Shown here: one piece after another, positions 8,918 to 17,200 of the stretch
Layout: every line of letters begins with the position of its first letter
Numbering within the stretch: position 1 is the stretch's first letter
NCBI RefSeq assembly: GCF_025717515.1
Contig: NZ_JAJIRN010000009.1
Coordinates: 335,628 to 399,627, forward strand
Source: Roseateles oligotrophus
GTDB taxonomy: Bacteria; Pseudomonadota; Gammaproteobacteria; Burkholderiales; Burkholderiaceae_C
Reading direction: 5' to 3'
DNA length: 64,000 bases
Notes under the pieces: generated by a model
What the model was told of the DNA's origin: nothing
The model's database searches: none
The model's input: only the letters and a program-made list of their open reading frames with translations
Translations under genes and position numbers: made by a program

Positions 8918-9616
8918 TCAGCCCCCGCCCTCGACCAATCTGTAGCCCACCCCTGGCTCGGTCAGCAAGCGCTGCGGGTCGGCCGGTGTGGCTTCGAGCT
9001 TGGCGCGCAACTGCCCCATATAGAGCCGCAAATAATGGGTGTGCTCGACAAACTCCGGCCCCCAGACTTCGGCCAGCAGCGTGCGATGCGTCAGCACCTG
9101 GCCGGCGTTGCGCACCAGTCGCGCCAGCAGCTTGAACTCGGTCGGCGTCAGGTGGATATCGGCGCCGTTCAGGCTGACGCTGTGTGCGGCCAGATCAACC
9201 CGCAGGCCTTGTTGCTCATACAGCGTCTGCGCCGGTCGGGTGTGCACGCCGCGGTGGCGCAAGGCCACGCGCATGCGCGCCAACAGCTCGCTGATGCTGA
9301 AGGGCTTGACCAGATAGTCGTCGGCACCGGCGTCGAGCAGCTGCACCTTGTGCGCGTCTTGTTCGCGCGCCGAGATGATCAGCACCGGGGTGCTCTTGTC
9401 ATGGCGCAGCTGGGCCAGCAACTCGGCGCCGTCGCCATCCGGCAGGCCCAGGTCGAGCAAGATCAGATCGGCCGGCTCGGCGTGGATGAGCAAGGCCCGT
9501 GCCTCGGCCAGACTGGCGGCGCAGAGCAGCTCATAACCCTCCACCCGCAGTGCGCTGGCCAAGGTGGCACGCAACTCGCGGTCGTCTTCCAACAACAAGA
9601 TTCTCAACAAGCTCAT
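8918..9616 (-). CDS. OmpR-family response regulator, KdpE-like
   Basis: A 232-residue regulator. The receiver domain has the acidic pocket ED (10-12), phospho-acceptor Asp55 in LLDLGLPDGDG and the Lys in DYLVKPF. The C-terminal winged helix includes HLTPTEFKLLARLV, HRTLLAEVWGPEF and the KdpE-like YLRLYMGQLRAKLE. The start at 9616 overlaps the upstream kinase gene by four bases (ATGA). KdpE normally activates the kdpFABC potassium pump, but no such genes lie in the window, so the regulon must differ or lie elsewhere. Repeats at 5198-5226 and 11252-11270 are plausible targets. Confidence 0.9.
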   Translation of the reverse strand: MSLLRILLLEDDRELRATLASALRVEGYELLCAASLAEARALLIHAEPADLILLDLGLPDGDGAELLAQLRHDKSTPVLIISAREQDAHKVQLLDAGADDYLVKPFSISELLARMRVALRHRGVHTRPAQTLYEQQGLRVDLAAHSVSLNGADIHLTPTEFKLLARLVRNAGQVLTHRTLLAEVWGPEFVEHTHYLRLYMGQLRAKLEATPADPQRLLTEPGVGYRLVEGGG

Positions 9617-11229
9617 GCGGACATCTCCTCGGCTTGCGGCGGCGTGACGCTGGGTAGCCAGCATTCGAAACTGGCGCCTCCATGCCGGCGTGCCCGGTAG
9701 CGCATGCGGCCGCCATGCGCGTTGGCAATCGCCCGGCAGGCGGCCAGGCCGACGCCGGCGCCGCGGCGCGAGGTGGCATCCGGTCCGGCCGCATGCTGCT
9801 GTTCGGCGCCGCGTTGAAAGGCTTCAAAGATGCGCTCGCGCCAGGCCAGCCCGACGCCGGGGCCGCGGTCGCGCACCGCCAGAACAATGAAGCGCGCGCT
9901 ACCTTCAAGCGCGGTGCGGGCCGATATTTCGATGCATGAGCGGGGTGCATATTTCTGCGCGTTGTCGACCAAATTTCCCAGCAGCTGGGTCAAGAGCAGC
10001 GCGTCGCAGCGCAGCAGCGGCAGCCCCGGCTCAAGCCGGGCTTGCAACTCGCTGGCGGTTGGACCGTCTGCGTTTGACGTTAGCGTGGCATGGCGCTGGC
10101 GGGCGCGCCGCAGCACCGCGCCGACGATCTCTTCGGCCGACTCCCAGTCCAAGCGCAGCAGTACGCCGGGCGCGTCCAGGCGCGCCAGTTGCAGGCTGTT
10201 GGCCGTCATATTGTTCAAGGCCTCGGTCTCGTCGATGATGGTGGCGGCCAGTCGCGCGCGCTGCGCCGGGCTGAGTCGCGCATCTTGATCCAGCAAGGAG
10301 GAGGCGGCCCCCATGATGCAGGCCAGCGGGGTGCGAAAGTCATGCGAGATCGCCGCCAGCAAGGCGTTGCGATTGGCCTGCGAGGCCGCCTCGTCGCGCG
10401 CCAATTGGGCCAGATGTTCGGTCGCCAAGCGCTCCAGCGCCAGGCCCATTTGCGTGCACAACAATTGCATATGGGTCAGCAGGCCGGCATCAAGCGCTTG
10501 GCTGCGGCTTGGCTGCAGCAGCGCCGCGCCCAAGCTGGCACCGCGCCCGCGGATTGGCAAATACCAGGCCGGTTGCTCCTCAAAGCGGCCGGTGCCGGGC
10601 CCAAAGGCTTGGGCCAGGCGCAGGCATTGCCAAAGGCCGGCGCTTTGCTCGGCGCTGGGGGCTTGGCCGCCATCGGTCTGCCATTGCACGGCCTCGGGCA
10701 AGTTCTGTTGCGGTAGGGTTTGGTCCTGGTGCAGCAGCATCAGTTGCACCGATGCGTCCAGTTGGGTCTGCATTTCGGCCTGCAGCAGCGGCGCCAGGCT
10801 GGCCCAGTCGCGCGCCTCGCGCAGGCTGTCGTTGAAGGCCCGCAAGCGCTCGGCTTGACCGGCCTGCCGCCTGGCCAGCGCGGCCTGGCGACGCAGGCTC
10901 GCGATCAATAGAGCGGTAACGCAACTCAAGGCCAGCATGGCCGCCAGCAGCAAGAGGTGCTGATTGCCTTCGACCGTCAGGCTGCCACGCGGGCTGACGA
11001 AACACCAGTTGAACAGCAGCACCGAGCCCAGACTGACGAGAATCGCCCTGGCCAGCGGTAGCCACAGGCTGGCCAGCGCCGCCCCCAATACCAGCAACAT
11101 CGCCATATTGGCCAGGTTGACGCGCCCGTCCAGCCAGAACATCAACCACCAAGTCGCGCCCCAGATCAGGCCGGCGGGCGCCAGCTCAAACAAGGTTTTG
11201 AAATATCTCGCCATCCGCTTTTCTTGCAT
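9613..11229 (-). CDS. KdpD-like sensor histidine kinase lacking the N-terminal KdpD/Usp domains
   Basis: A 538-residue kinase that starts where the membrane part of KdpD would start. Four closely packed membrane spans (about 15-115, DUF4118-like with FNWCFVSPRGS) are followed by a GAF-like region (about 140-275), the HisKA box AAISHDFRTPLACIMGAASS with His296, and HATPase motifs (NLVDNAQKYAP, DRGPGVG, GVGLAACRAIANAHGG). Canonical KdpD has about 370 more residues at its N-terminus, with the KdpD ATP-binding and UspA-like domains; these are absent here. A second in-frame ATG lies 15 bases downstream of the start. Coupled by ATGA overlap to the regulator gene. Confidence 0.88.
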   Translation of the reverse strand: MQEKRMARYFKTLFELAPAGLIWGATWWLMFWLDGRVNLANMAMLLVLGAALASLWLPLARAILVSLGSVLLFNWCFVSPRGSLTVEGNQHLLLLAAMLALSCVTALLIASLRRQAALARRQAGQAERLRAFNDSLREARDWASLAPLLQAEMQTQLDASVQLMLLHQDQTLPQQNLPEAVQWQTDGGQAPSAEQSAGLWQCLRLAQAFGPGTGRFEEQPAWYLPIRGRGASLGAALLQPSRSQALDAGLLTHMQLLCTQMGLALERLATEHLAQLARDEAASQANRNALLAAISHDFRTPLACIMGAASSLLDQDARLSPAQRARLAATIIDETEALNNMTANSLQLARLDAPGVLLRLDWESAEEIVGAVLRRARQRHATLTSNADGPTASELQARLEPGLPLLRCDALLLTQLLGNLVDNAQKYAPRSCIEISARTALEGSARFIVLAVRDRGPGVGLAWRERIFEAFQRGAEQQHAAGPDATSRRGAGVGLAACRAIANAHGGRMRYRARRHGGASFECWLPSVTPPQAEEMSA

Positions 11230-11251
11230 GCGCGCAACCTTAGCACTGTGG

Positions 11252-11270
11252 GCATCAGGAAAGCATCAGG
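11252..11270 (-). promoter_or_regulatory. Direct repeat GCATCAGG with 11-bp period, probable autoregulatory operator
   Basis: GCATCAGG occurs at 11252-11259 and 11263-11270, 11 bp apart, 23-41 bases upstream of the kdpD-like start. The unit matches GCATWAG at 5198-5226. Tandem 11-bp repeats are typical of OmpR-family dimers, so autoregulation by the KdpE-like protein is inferred. Confidence 0.55.
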
Positions 11271-11288
11271 GGCCGTTCGGCCGGCCCA

Positions 11289-12689
11289 TCAAACCGGGGT
11301 CTTGAACCTCACCGTCACGCGCAAGCCTTGCCCTCCCGCGGCTTCGCTCAAGCTGAGCAACGCCCCATGCTGCGCCGCAGCCCGCTCGACAATGGCCAGG
11401 CCGAGGCCGCTGCCCGACTGGGTTTGATCGGGCAGGCGGAAGAAGCGTTCGAATACCTTGCGGTGCATCTCGACCGGGATGCCCGGCCCTTGATCGGTGA
11501 CGCGGAGTTCGATGCCGCCCACATCCGCTGTTATGGCCACCCGCACCAGGCTTCCGCTGGGCGAATATTTGACCGCGTTGCCGACCAGATTGTCGACCAG
11601 GGCGCCGATGCTTTCGCGGTTCATGGCCAGCTCGCAACTCTCGGGCGCGTCCAGCTCAAGCTCGATGTCGCGCTGCAGCGCCAACTGGCTGCTCAAGGCG
11701 ATGCGGTCACGCACCAGCGCCACCAAATCGAGCGGGCGCAGCGCGGTGCTTTCCTGGTCCGAGCCCGAGCGAGCCAAGGCGAGCAATTGGTGCACCGTGT
11801 GAGTGGCACGTTTGACGCCCTCGTTCAGACGCAGCACCGACTCATTGCGGCGCGGGCCGGGTGGTGCGTCCTGCAGCGATTCGGCATTCAGTTGCATCAC
11901 CGCCAGCGGCGTCTTCAATTCATGGGCGGCGTCGAGCAAGAATTCGCGCTCGCGCTCCAGCCGTTCTTGCAGGCGCGCCATCAGGTCATTGACCGAGTTG
12001 ACCACCGGTGCCAACTCGCGATAGGGCGTCGCCGGCAAGGCGGACAGGTCCTTGGCCGAGCGCTGTGCGATCTGTGCGCCGATGCGCTGCAGCGGCGCAA
12101 AGCCGGCGCGCAAAAGCAGCCAGGCGACCAGCAGCATCACCGGCAGGCTGTAGAACAAGGGGCGGGCGTAATAGCTCAGGCCGTCGGCGCTGAAATGCCA
12201 GTCGCCCGGCACCTCCTGCCAGCGCCGCACGACCAAGCCCAGCTCGGGCGCTTGTGCCTGCACATAGAGCCAGCGCGCATCGCTCTCGAAGCGCTGCTCA
12301 TCGGGCGTCATGCGGTCGCCCATTTCGGGCGGGCCTTGGCGATACAAGAGCCGATCGCCTTGCCAGACTTGCAGCGCAATGATGGGCGCTTCATAGCCGA
12401 TCGCCATCCACTCCTGTTCGCGTAGATGTTCCAGTTCGGCCAGGGCGGCCTGCAGGCGCTCGGGCTGATCGGCCCACAGGCTGGCCTGCATGCGGGCATG
12501 CTCGGCCCAGAGCTGGTTGGAGGCCTGGCCATTGCGCGTGTTGACGACGCGAACCTCGTGGATTTCGCGCACCATCAGCAAGATCCAGATCAGCAACAGC
12601 ACCGCGCAAAACGCGCCAAAGGTGCGGCCGAACAAGGAGCTGGTGGCCCCCGCTGCGGGTGCAGAATCGTTGGCCAATGGCCCCGTCAT
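11289..12689 (-). CDS. Sensor histidine kinase, QseC/PmrB-like
   Basis: A 466-residue membrane kinase. Two spans (about 25-45 and 180-200) flank a periplasmic sensor region, then a HAMP-like stretch with LAPVVNSVNDLMARLQERL, the HisKA box LLDAAHELKTPLAVMQLNAE (His256) and an ATPase domain with NLVGNAVKYSP, VTDQGPGIP and GSGLGLAIVERAAAQHG. Ligand unknown. Its start overlaps the end of the response regulator gene by four bases, so both are made from one transcript beginning near 13350. Confidence 0.92.
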   Translation of the reverse strand: MTGPLANDSAPAAGATSSLFGRTFGAFCAVLLLIWILLMVREIHEVRVVNTRNGQASNQLWAEHARMQASLWADQPERLQAALAELEHLREQEWMAIGYEAPIIALQVWQGDRLLYRQGPPEMGDRMTPDEQRFESDARWLYVQAQAPELGLVVRRWQEVPGDWHFSADGLSYYARPLFYSLPVMLLVAWLLLRAGFAPLQRIGAQIAQRSAKDLSALPATPYRELAPVVNSVNDLMARLQERLEREREFLLDAAHELKTPLAVMQLNAESLQDAPPGPRRNESVLRLNEGVKRATHTVHQLLALARSGSDQESTALRPLDLVALVRDRIALSSQLALQRDIELELDAPESCELAMNRESIGALVDNLVGNAVKYSPSGSLVRVAITADVGGIELRVTDQGPGIPVEMHRKVFERFFRLPDQTQSGSGLGLAIVERAAAQHGALLSLSEAAGGQGLRVTVRFKTPV

Positions 12690-13345
12690 TTGCGCTCCAC
12701 CACAAAGCCGACGCCGCGCACGGTGCGCACATAGCCTTCGCCAATCTTCTTGCGCAGATTGAACATATGGACATCGAGTGCATGGCTGTCGGCGTTAGGC
12801 AGCGCGCGCGCCTCCAGCTCGCGGCGTGTGACGACGCGGTCGGGCAGCTTCAGCAGGGTCAGCAGAATGGTGAACTCGGTCTTGGACAGGTTGATGACGG
12901 TGTCGCCGCGCGTCAGCACCATGCGGCGCTCATCAAGTTTGAGGTCTTTGACCTCCCATGCCTGCATATCGGACTCTTGCGCCAGACCCGAGCGCCGCGC
13001 CACCGCACGCAGGCGCGCCAGCAGTTCCGGGCCGGCAAAGGGTTTGACCAGATAGTCATCGGCGCCGCTGTCCAGGCCGTGCAGGCGGTCCTCAATGCCG
13101 TCGCGGGCGGTGATCACGATCAGCGGCATCTGCTTGTCCTGTTGGCGAATGCTGCGCAAAAGGTCCAGGCCGTTGCCATCGGGCAGGCCCAGGTCCAAGA
13201 CCACCGCGTCAAACACCGACTGCTCCAGCCAGTAGCGCGCTTCGGTGATGCGGCGCACCCACACTACTTCATGGCCGCCATCTTGAATCAGCGATTGCAC
13301 CGAGTGCCCGAGTTCCAAGTCGTCTTCAACGAGGCAAATTTTCAT
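12686..13345 (-). CDS. OmpR-family response regulator, QseB/PmrA-like
   Basis: A 219-residue regulator starting MKICLVEDD; the upstream extension to 13381 is rejected because it crosses the promoter repeats. The receiver has acidic residues 7-9, phospho-acceptor Asp51 in VVLDLGLPDGNG and DDYLVKPFAGPELLAR. The winged helix has NLSKTEFTILLTLL and DVHMFNLRKKIG, typical of the QseB/PmrA branch. The boxes at 13370-13397 lie just upstream and resemble PmrA boxes, suggesting autoregulation and control of the divergent chitinase gene. Confidence 0.92.
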   Translation of the reverse strand: MKICLVEDDLELGHSVQSLIQDGGHEVVWVRRITEARYWLEQSVFDAVVLDLGLPDGNGLDLLRSIRQQDKQMPLIVITARDGIEDRLHGLDSGADDYLVKPFAGPELLARLRAVARRSGLAQESDMQAWEVKDLKLDERRMVLTRGDTVINLSKTEFTILLTLLKLPDRVVTRRELEARALPNADSHALDVHMFNLRKKIGEGYVRTVRGVGFVVERK

Positions 13346-13369
13346 GCGGGCAACTGTAGCAAGCGTCGC

Positions 13370-13397
13370 ATTAACGCACACTTAAGGAATTCTTGAG
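13370..13397. promoter_or_regulatory. PmrA/QseB-like triple half-site between the regulator and chitinase genes
   Basis: Half-sites ATTAAC (13370-13375), CTTAAG (13381-13386) and CTTGAG (13392-13397) are each separated by 5 bases, giving 11-bp period. The known PmrA box is two YTTAAK hexamers with a 5-base spacer. The site lies 25-52 bases upstream of the response regulator and about 60 bases upstream of the GH19 gene. Assignment by resemblance and position. Confidence 0.6.
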
Positions 13398-13455
13398 CCA
13401 AGGGCGAAGCAAAACACGAGATAGTGCAGCCCATATCGCAGCATGGAGAATCCCG

Positions 13456-14175
13456 ATGTTTGACGCCGCCAGAACCAAGCAAGCCGCCTTGTTGACAGCC
13501 ACCGCGCTGTTGCTTTCGGCCTGTGTCGCAGCCCCGCCCAAGGATGCGCAGTTTTTGCCCTCGCAGGCCCAGTTCGAAATGCTCTTTCCTCAGCGCATAG
13601 ACTTCTATTCGTATGAGGGATTTGTGCAAGCGGTGCGCTCTTTTCCAGCATTCGCGGGCAGCGGTAGCGATGTCCAGCGGCGTCAGGAGATGGCGGCCTT
13701 TCTCGCCAATATCGCGCATGAGTCGGATGAGCTGAAGGCGGTGCGCGAATACAACCAGGCCAACTACGACAAGTACTGCAGCCTCGAGGCCGGCCAGACC
13801 TGTGCGCCGGGCCAGCAGTATTACGGCCGCGGGCCGATTCAGCTGTCCTGGAACTATCAATACCTGGCCGCCGGCCGCGCGATCGGACTGGATCTGTGGG
13901 CCGACCCCGACCGCGTCGCGCGCGACTCCAAGGTCGCCTGGCAAACCGCACTCTGGTACTGGATGAACCAGAACGGCCCCGGCAGCATGACGCCGCATCA
14001 GGCGATGGTGAACGGCGCGGGCTTTGGCGAGACCATTCGCAGCATCAACGGCGCGCTGGAATGCGGCCAGCCGGTCGACTCCTATGCCGGCAAGCAGGTG
14101 GCGCGGCGGATCGACTTCTACCAGCGCGCCAGCGCCAAGTTCGAGGTGACTCCGGGCGTGAAACTGGGCTGCTGA
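13456..14175 (+). CDS. GH19 chitinase, lipoprotein
   Basis: A 239-residue glycoside hydrolase family 19 enzyme. A lipoprotein signal (LLTATALLLSAC) is followed by the catalytic region IAHESDELKAVREYN, where the two Glu match the acid and base of family 19 chitinases (plant form HET...E). The family signature YYGRGPIQLSWNYQY and the substrate-binding MNGAGFGETI-like region follow (VNGAGFGETIRSINGALEC). It would hydrolyse beta-1,4-GlcNAc chains in chitin, or possibly peptidoglycan-like substrates, at the cell envelope. The start at 13456 gives a normal signal peptide; the longer reading begins inside the operator. The next genes (receptor, NagX-like) support chitin use. Confidence 0.88.
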   Translation: MFDAARTKQAALLTATALLLSACVAAPPKDAQFLPSQAQFEMLFPQRIDFYSYEGFVQAVRSFPAFAGSGSDVQRRQEMAAFLANIAHESDELKAVREYNQANYDKYCSLEAGQTCAPGQQYYGRGPIQLSWNYQYLAAGRAIGLDLWADPDRVARDSKVAWQTALWYWMNQNGPGSMTPHQAMVNGAGFGETIRSINGALECGQPVDSYAGKQVARRIDFYQRASAKFEVTPGVKLGC

Positions 14176-14320
14176 CGCTGACTTGAAGCGGTGGGCGAAG
14201 CCCTGACGGCAAGCGCGCCGATCGGGGTTGTCTGTGAACTCAGGGTTTTCACTGGCGCAGGCTTGGCTGCGCCAGTTTGCCTCTGGGGCGGGGCATCTGG
14301 GCTTGCTTGCTGGTCGTCAC

Positions 14321-14359
14321 CTTAAGGAAACCTTGATGGTTTCGTAAGGAAACCGAGAG
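14321..14359 (+). promoter_or_regulatory. PmrA/QseB-like tandem boxes upstream of TonB-dependent receptor
   Basis: Four hexamers in 11-bp register, each with a 5-base spacer: CTTAAG (14321-14326), CTTGAT (14332-14337), CGTAAG (14343-14348), CGAGAG (14354-14359). The spacer GAAAC recurs three times. The first pair nearly matches the pair at 13381-13397. Lies about 92-130 bases before the receptor start. Confidence 0.58.
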
Positions 14360-14450
14360 GACGCAATAGAGACACTTGTTGCAAGTCAAGTAGCCGAGGC
14401 GATGCCGCGGGCCTTGCTTAGATTTGCAAAAAGACAGCAGGAGACAAGAC

Positions 14451-17141
14451 ATGCGCGTAGCTATCCTTTCATTCCGCCCCGGCCGAAGCCCGGCCATATT
14501 GCTGAAGCCTACGGCGACCCGTTTGGCGGTGGTCGCCTTGCTCGGCATGGCCATGCCCGCGTTTGCCCAGCAAGCGCCGGCCGCCGGCAATGATGCAAAG
14601 GCCGCTGCCGCAACTAACGAATTGCCTACCGTGATGGTGACGGCCACGCGCGTCAGCTCCAGCCTGCTGCAAACTCCGGTGGCGGTGACCGCCGTCACCC
14701 AGGAGAAGCTGACACGCGAGGGCATCACCGATGTGCGCGGCCTGTCGGGTTCGGTGCCGAATATGCAGATTTCAACCGGCGCCGATTCGGGCGTGCAGAT
14801 CAGCATCCGAGGCGTCAGCTCGAACAACTTCACCGAGATCGGCGACCCGGCCGTGGGCCTCCATGTCGGCGGCCTGTACTCGCCACGCCCGCAAGGCGCG
14901 ATGGCCTTGATGTTCGACCTCGAGCAAGTCGAAGTCTTGCGTGGCCCGCAAGGCACCTTGTTCGGCCGCAACTCGACCGCCGGCAGCGTCAACATCATCC
15001 CGGCCAAACCCGAGTTCGGTGAGACCTATGGTTCGACCGAGGTCGATTTTGGCAACTACAACAAGCGCCAGTTCAATCTGGTGCAAAACATCGGGATCAG
15101 CGACAAGTTCGCAATCCGCGCCACCTTGAGCAAGGTCACGCGTGATGGCTGGATCAACCAAAGCCAGGATTTCACCGATGTCTATGACCCGGTGCATGGC
15201 CTGCAGCCGGACGGCATTCCGGACGTCGATCAGCGCCGCAACAGCAAGGTCGGCAAGAAGGACTACTACTACAACAAGGACGAATGGGCGGGCCGCATCA
15301 GCGCGCGCGCCAAGTTCAGCAACGAGATTGAAGCCTCCTTGTCCTACGAGAAGTTTCAGAATTCAGGTGCCGGCGAACTGGCCATGAAGGATTGCGACCA
15401 AGCGGCCGGCACTGCCTATGCTTGCCCGGGCGGCAAATGGGATGCCAAGGTCAACGTGCCGGGCAAGATCGATATGTCGATCGACACCGTGCGCGGCGGC
15501 TTGATCTGGAATCTGAACAAAAGCTCGACGCTGGAATACAACTTTGCCTATGCGGACCAGCGCCGCTCGCAGCAGACCGATGATGATGCCGGTTATCACC
15601 CGCTGGCCAGCCAGGTGAATGTCCATTTGCCGGTGTCGTCCGACGAAGAGCAGTGGGGCGTTTGGCCTATCGCCGACAACTCGTCGAACACGATAGATTC
15701 GAAGTACATCTCGACCGTGCATGAGTTGCAGTTCAAGCAAAAGACCGACAACTTGCAATATGTGCTGGGTGCGTTCTGGATGCATGAAAAGAACCAGATC
15801 AACTATGCGCAAGACATGTTGATGACCGCACCCTACGGCTTGCCGGCCAGCGCCTACTTTGCTCAGGCCAATCGGCCGGTCGACTCCAAGGCCTTGTTTG
15901 CACAGGCCGACTGGAAATTTGCCCCGACCTGGACCGCGACCCTGGGTGGGCGTTACAGCTGGGATTCCAAGGAAGACATCGGTGGACGCAACTACGGCAC
16001 GTACAACAGTTATGACGGCACTTATTACAACGGCCGTTATGACCCAGGTCATCCGGGTGCGGAGGGCTTCCGCCCGCACAGCACAAAGGACTTGACCAAG
16101 GATATGGGCGCCTTCGCCGGTGTCGGCGCTTATGCCGGCTATGGCGAGCCGGCGCACAACGACCATGCGGAGTCCTGGAAAAAGTTCACCTACCGGCTTG
16201 GTTTGATGAAGCAGCTCACGCCCAAGGACATGGTCTATAGCTCACTGGCGACCGGCTACAAGGCCGGCGGTTTCGGTGACAAGGATCCGTTTTGCACGGA
16301 ACATGCTTGCGAGGGCCAATACGCTGGCAAGGCGACCTTCTTGCCCTACAAGCCGGAAACCGTCACCAACTTCGAGTTCGGTTACAAGGGCTTGATGCTG
16401 GAGAACCGCCTGAGCTTGTCGGCCACCGCCTTCTACAGCAAGTACAAGGACATGCAGGTCACTGGCGACGCCTTCATGACCAAGTTCAAACCGACCGAGC
16501 AATGCCCGGCCAACTCGATCGGTTGCGACATTCACAATACTTGGCAGACCATCAATGTTGGCGTGGTTGACATCGCCGGCTTGGAGTTGGAGGTCGATTA
16601 CAAGCCCTGGGCCGGTGCGCGTCTGGGAGGCTTCTTCTCCTACCTGAGCACCAAGATGAAGGACTACCCGAGTTTCAGCGATAACTGGTTGTGTGACTAC
16701 CGTGGTGAGATGGGGGCAACCGCCTGCCCTCCTGCCTACCAAGGCAGCGATCCGACCCTGGCTGGCCGCAATGTCTATGACATCACCGGCAACCAGCTGC
16801 CGCTGGCGCCCAAGTACAGCTTTGGCGTCAGCTTCTCGCAGGACTTCAACTTGGGTGGTGGCTACAAGCTGACTCCTTGGTTCAATTTGAAGTGGCAAGA
16901 CAAGATGTACTTCACGCTGCGCAATTTGGACAACCCGCATATCTCGGATGCCCAGGCGGCCTACGCCAAGGTCGATGCGTCAATCAAATTGCGTGGACCG
17001 AAAGACTGGCATGTCGAGGCCTATGTGCTGAATCTGGGCAACAAGATGAGCAAGAATTCACTGGCCGGCGGCGACGGCTGGGTCAAGGGCACTTGGAATG
17101 ATCCGCGCATGTTCGGGGTACGGATTGGCGTCGAGTATTGA
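14451..17141 (+). CDS. TonB-dependent outer-membrane receptor, probably for chitin oligosaccharides
   Basis: An 896-residue receptor with a signal peptide ending FAQ, a TonB-box-like ELPTVMVTATR, a plug domain (VPNMQISTGADSGVQISIRG, VEVLRGPQGTLFGRNSTAG) and a long beta-barrel ending in GVRIGVEY with a terminal aromatic. The start at 14451 follows a CAGGAG ribosome site; this gives the expected signal peptide. The architecture is that of the Caulobacter/Xanthomonas group of carbohydrate receptors without a signalling extension. Substrate is inferred from neighbours: GH19 chitinase upstream and a NagX-like protein 59 bases downstream. Boxes at 14321-14359 suggest control by the nearby two-component system. 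Confidence 0.9.
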   Translation: MRVAILSFRPGRSPAILLKPTATRLAVVALLGMAMPAFAQQAPAAGNDAKAAAATNELPTVMVTATRVSSSLLQTPVAVTAVTQEKLTREGITDVRGLSGSVPNMQISTGADSGVQISIRGVSSNNFTEIGDPAVGLHVGGLYSPRPQGAMALMFDLEQVEVLRGPQGTLFGRNSTAGSVNIIPAKPEFGETYGSTEVDFGNYNKRQFNLVQNIGISDKFAIRATLSKVTRDGWINQSQDFTDVYDPVHGLQPDGIPDVDQRRNSKVGKKDYYYNKDEWAGRISARAKFSNEIEASLSYEKFQNSGAGELAMKDCDQAAGTAYACPGGKWDAKVNVPGKIDMSIDTVRGGLIWNLNKSSTLEYNFAYADQRRSQQTDDDAGYHPLASQVNVHLPVSSDEEQWGVWPIADNSSNTIDSKYISTVHELQFKQKTDNLQYVLGAFWMHEKNQINYAQDMLMTAPYGLPASAYFAQANRPVDSKALFAQADWKFAPTWTATLGGRYSWDSKEDIGGRNYGTYNSYDGTYYNGRYDPGHPGAEGFRPHSTKDLTKDMGAFAGVGAYAGYGEPAHNDHAESWKKFTYRLGLMKQLTPKDMVYSSLATGYKAGGFGDKDPFCTEHACEGQYAGKATFLPYKPETVTNFEFGYKGLMLENRLSLSATAFYSKYKDMQVTGDAFMTKFKPTEQCPANSIGCDIHNTWQTINVGVVDIAGLELEVDYKPWAGARLGGFFSYLSTKMKDYPSFSDNWLCDYRGEMGATACPPAYQGSDPTLAGRNVYDITGNQLPLAPKYSFGVSFSQDFNLGGGYKLTPWFNLKWQDKMYFTLRNLDNPHISDAQAAYAKVDASIKLRGPKDWHVEAYVLNLGNKMSKNSLAGGDGWVKGTWNDPRMFGVRIGVEY

Positions 17142-17151
17142 TGGTGTTCGC

Positions 17152-17179
17152 GGCGGGCCGCTGGGTGGCCCGCCATTTT
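17152..17179 (+). terminator. Hairpin between receptor and nagX-like gene
   Basis: GGCGGGCC at 17152-17159 pairs perfectly with GGCCCGCC at 17067+100 (17167-17174), loop of 7 bases, followed by ATTTTG. The T run is short, so it may be a partial terminator or mRNA-stabilising hairpin that lowers expression of the downstream genes relative to the receptor. Confidence 0.5.
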
Positions 17180-17200
17180 GCAAATCCTTGAACCTTCGGC

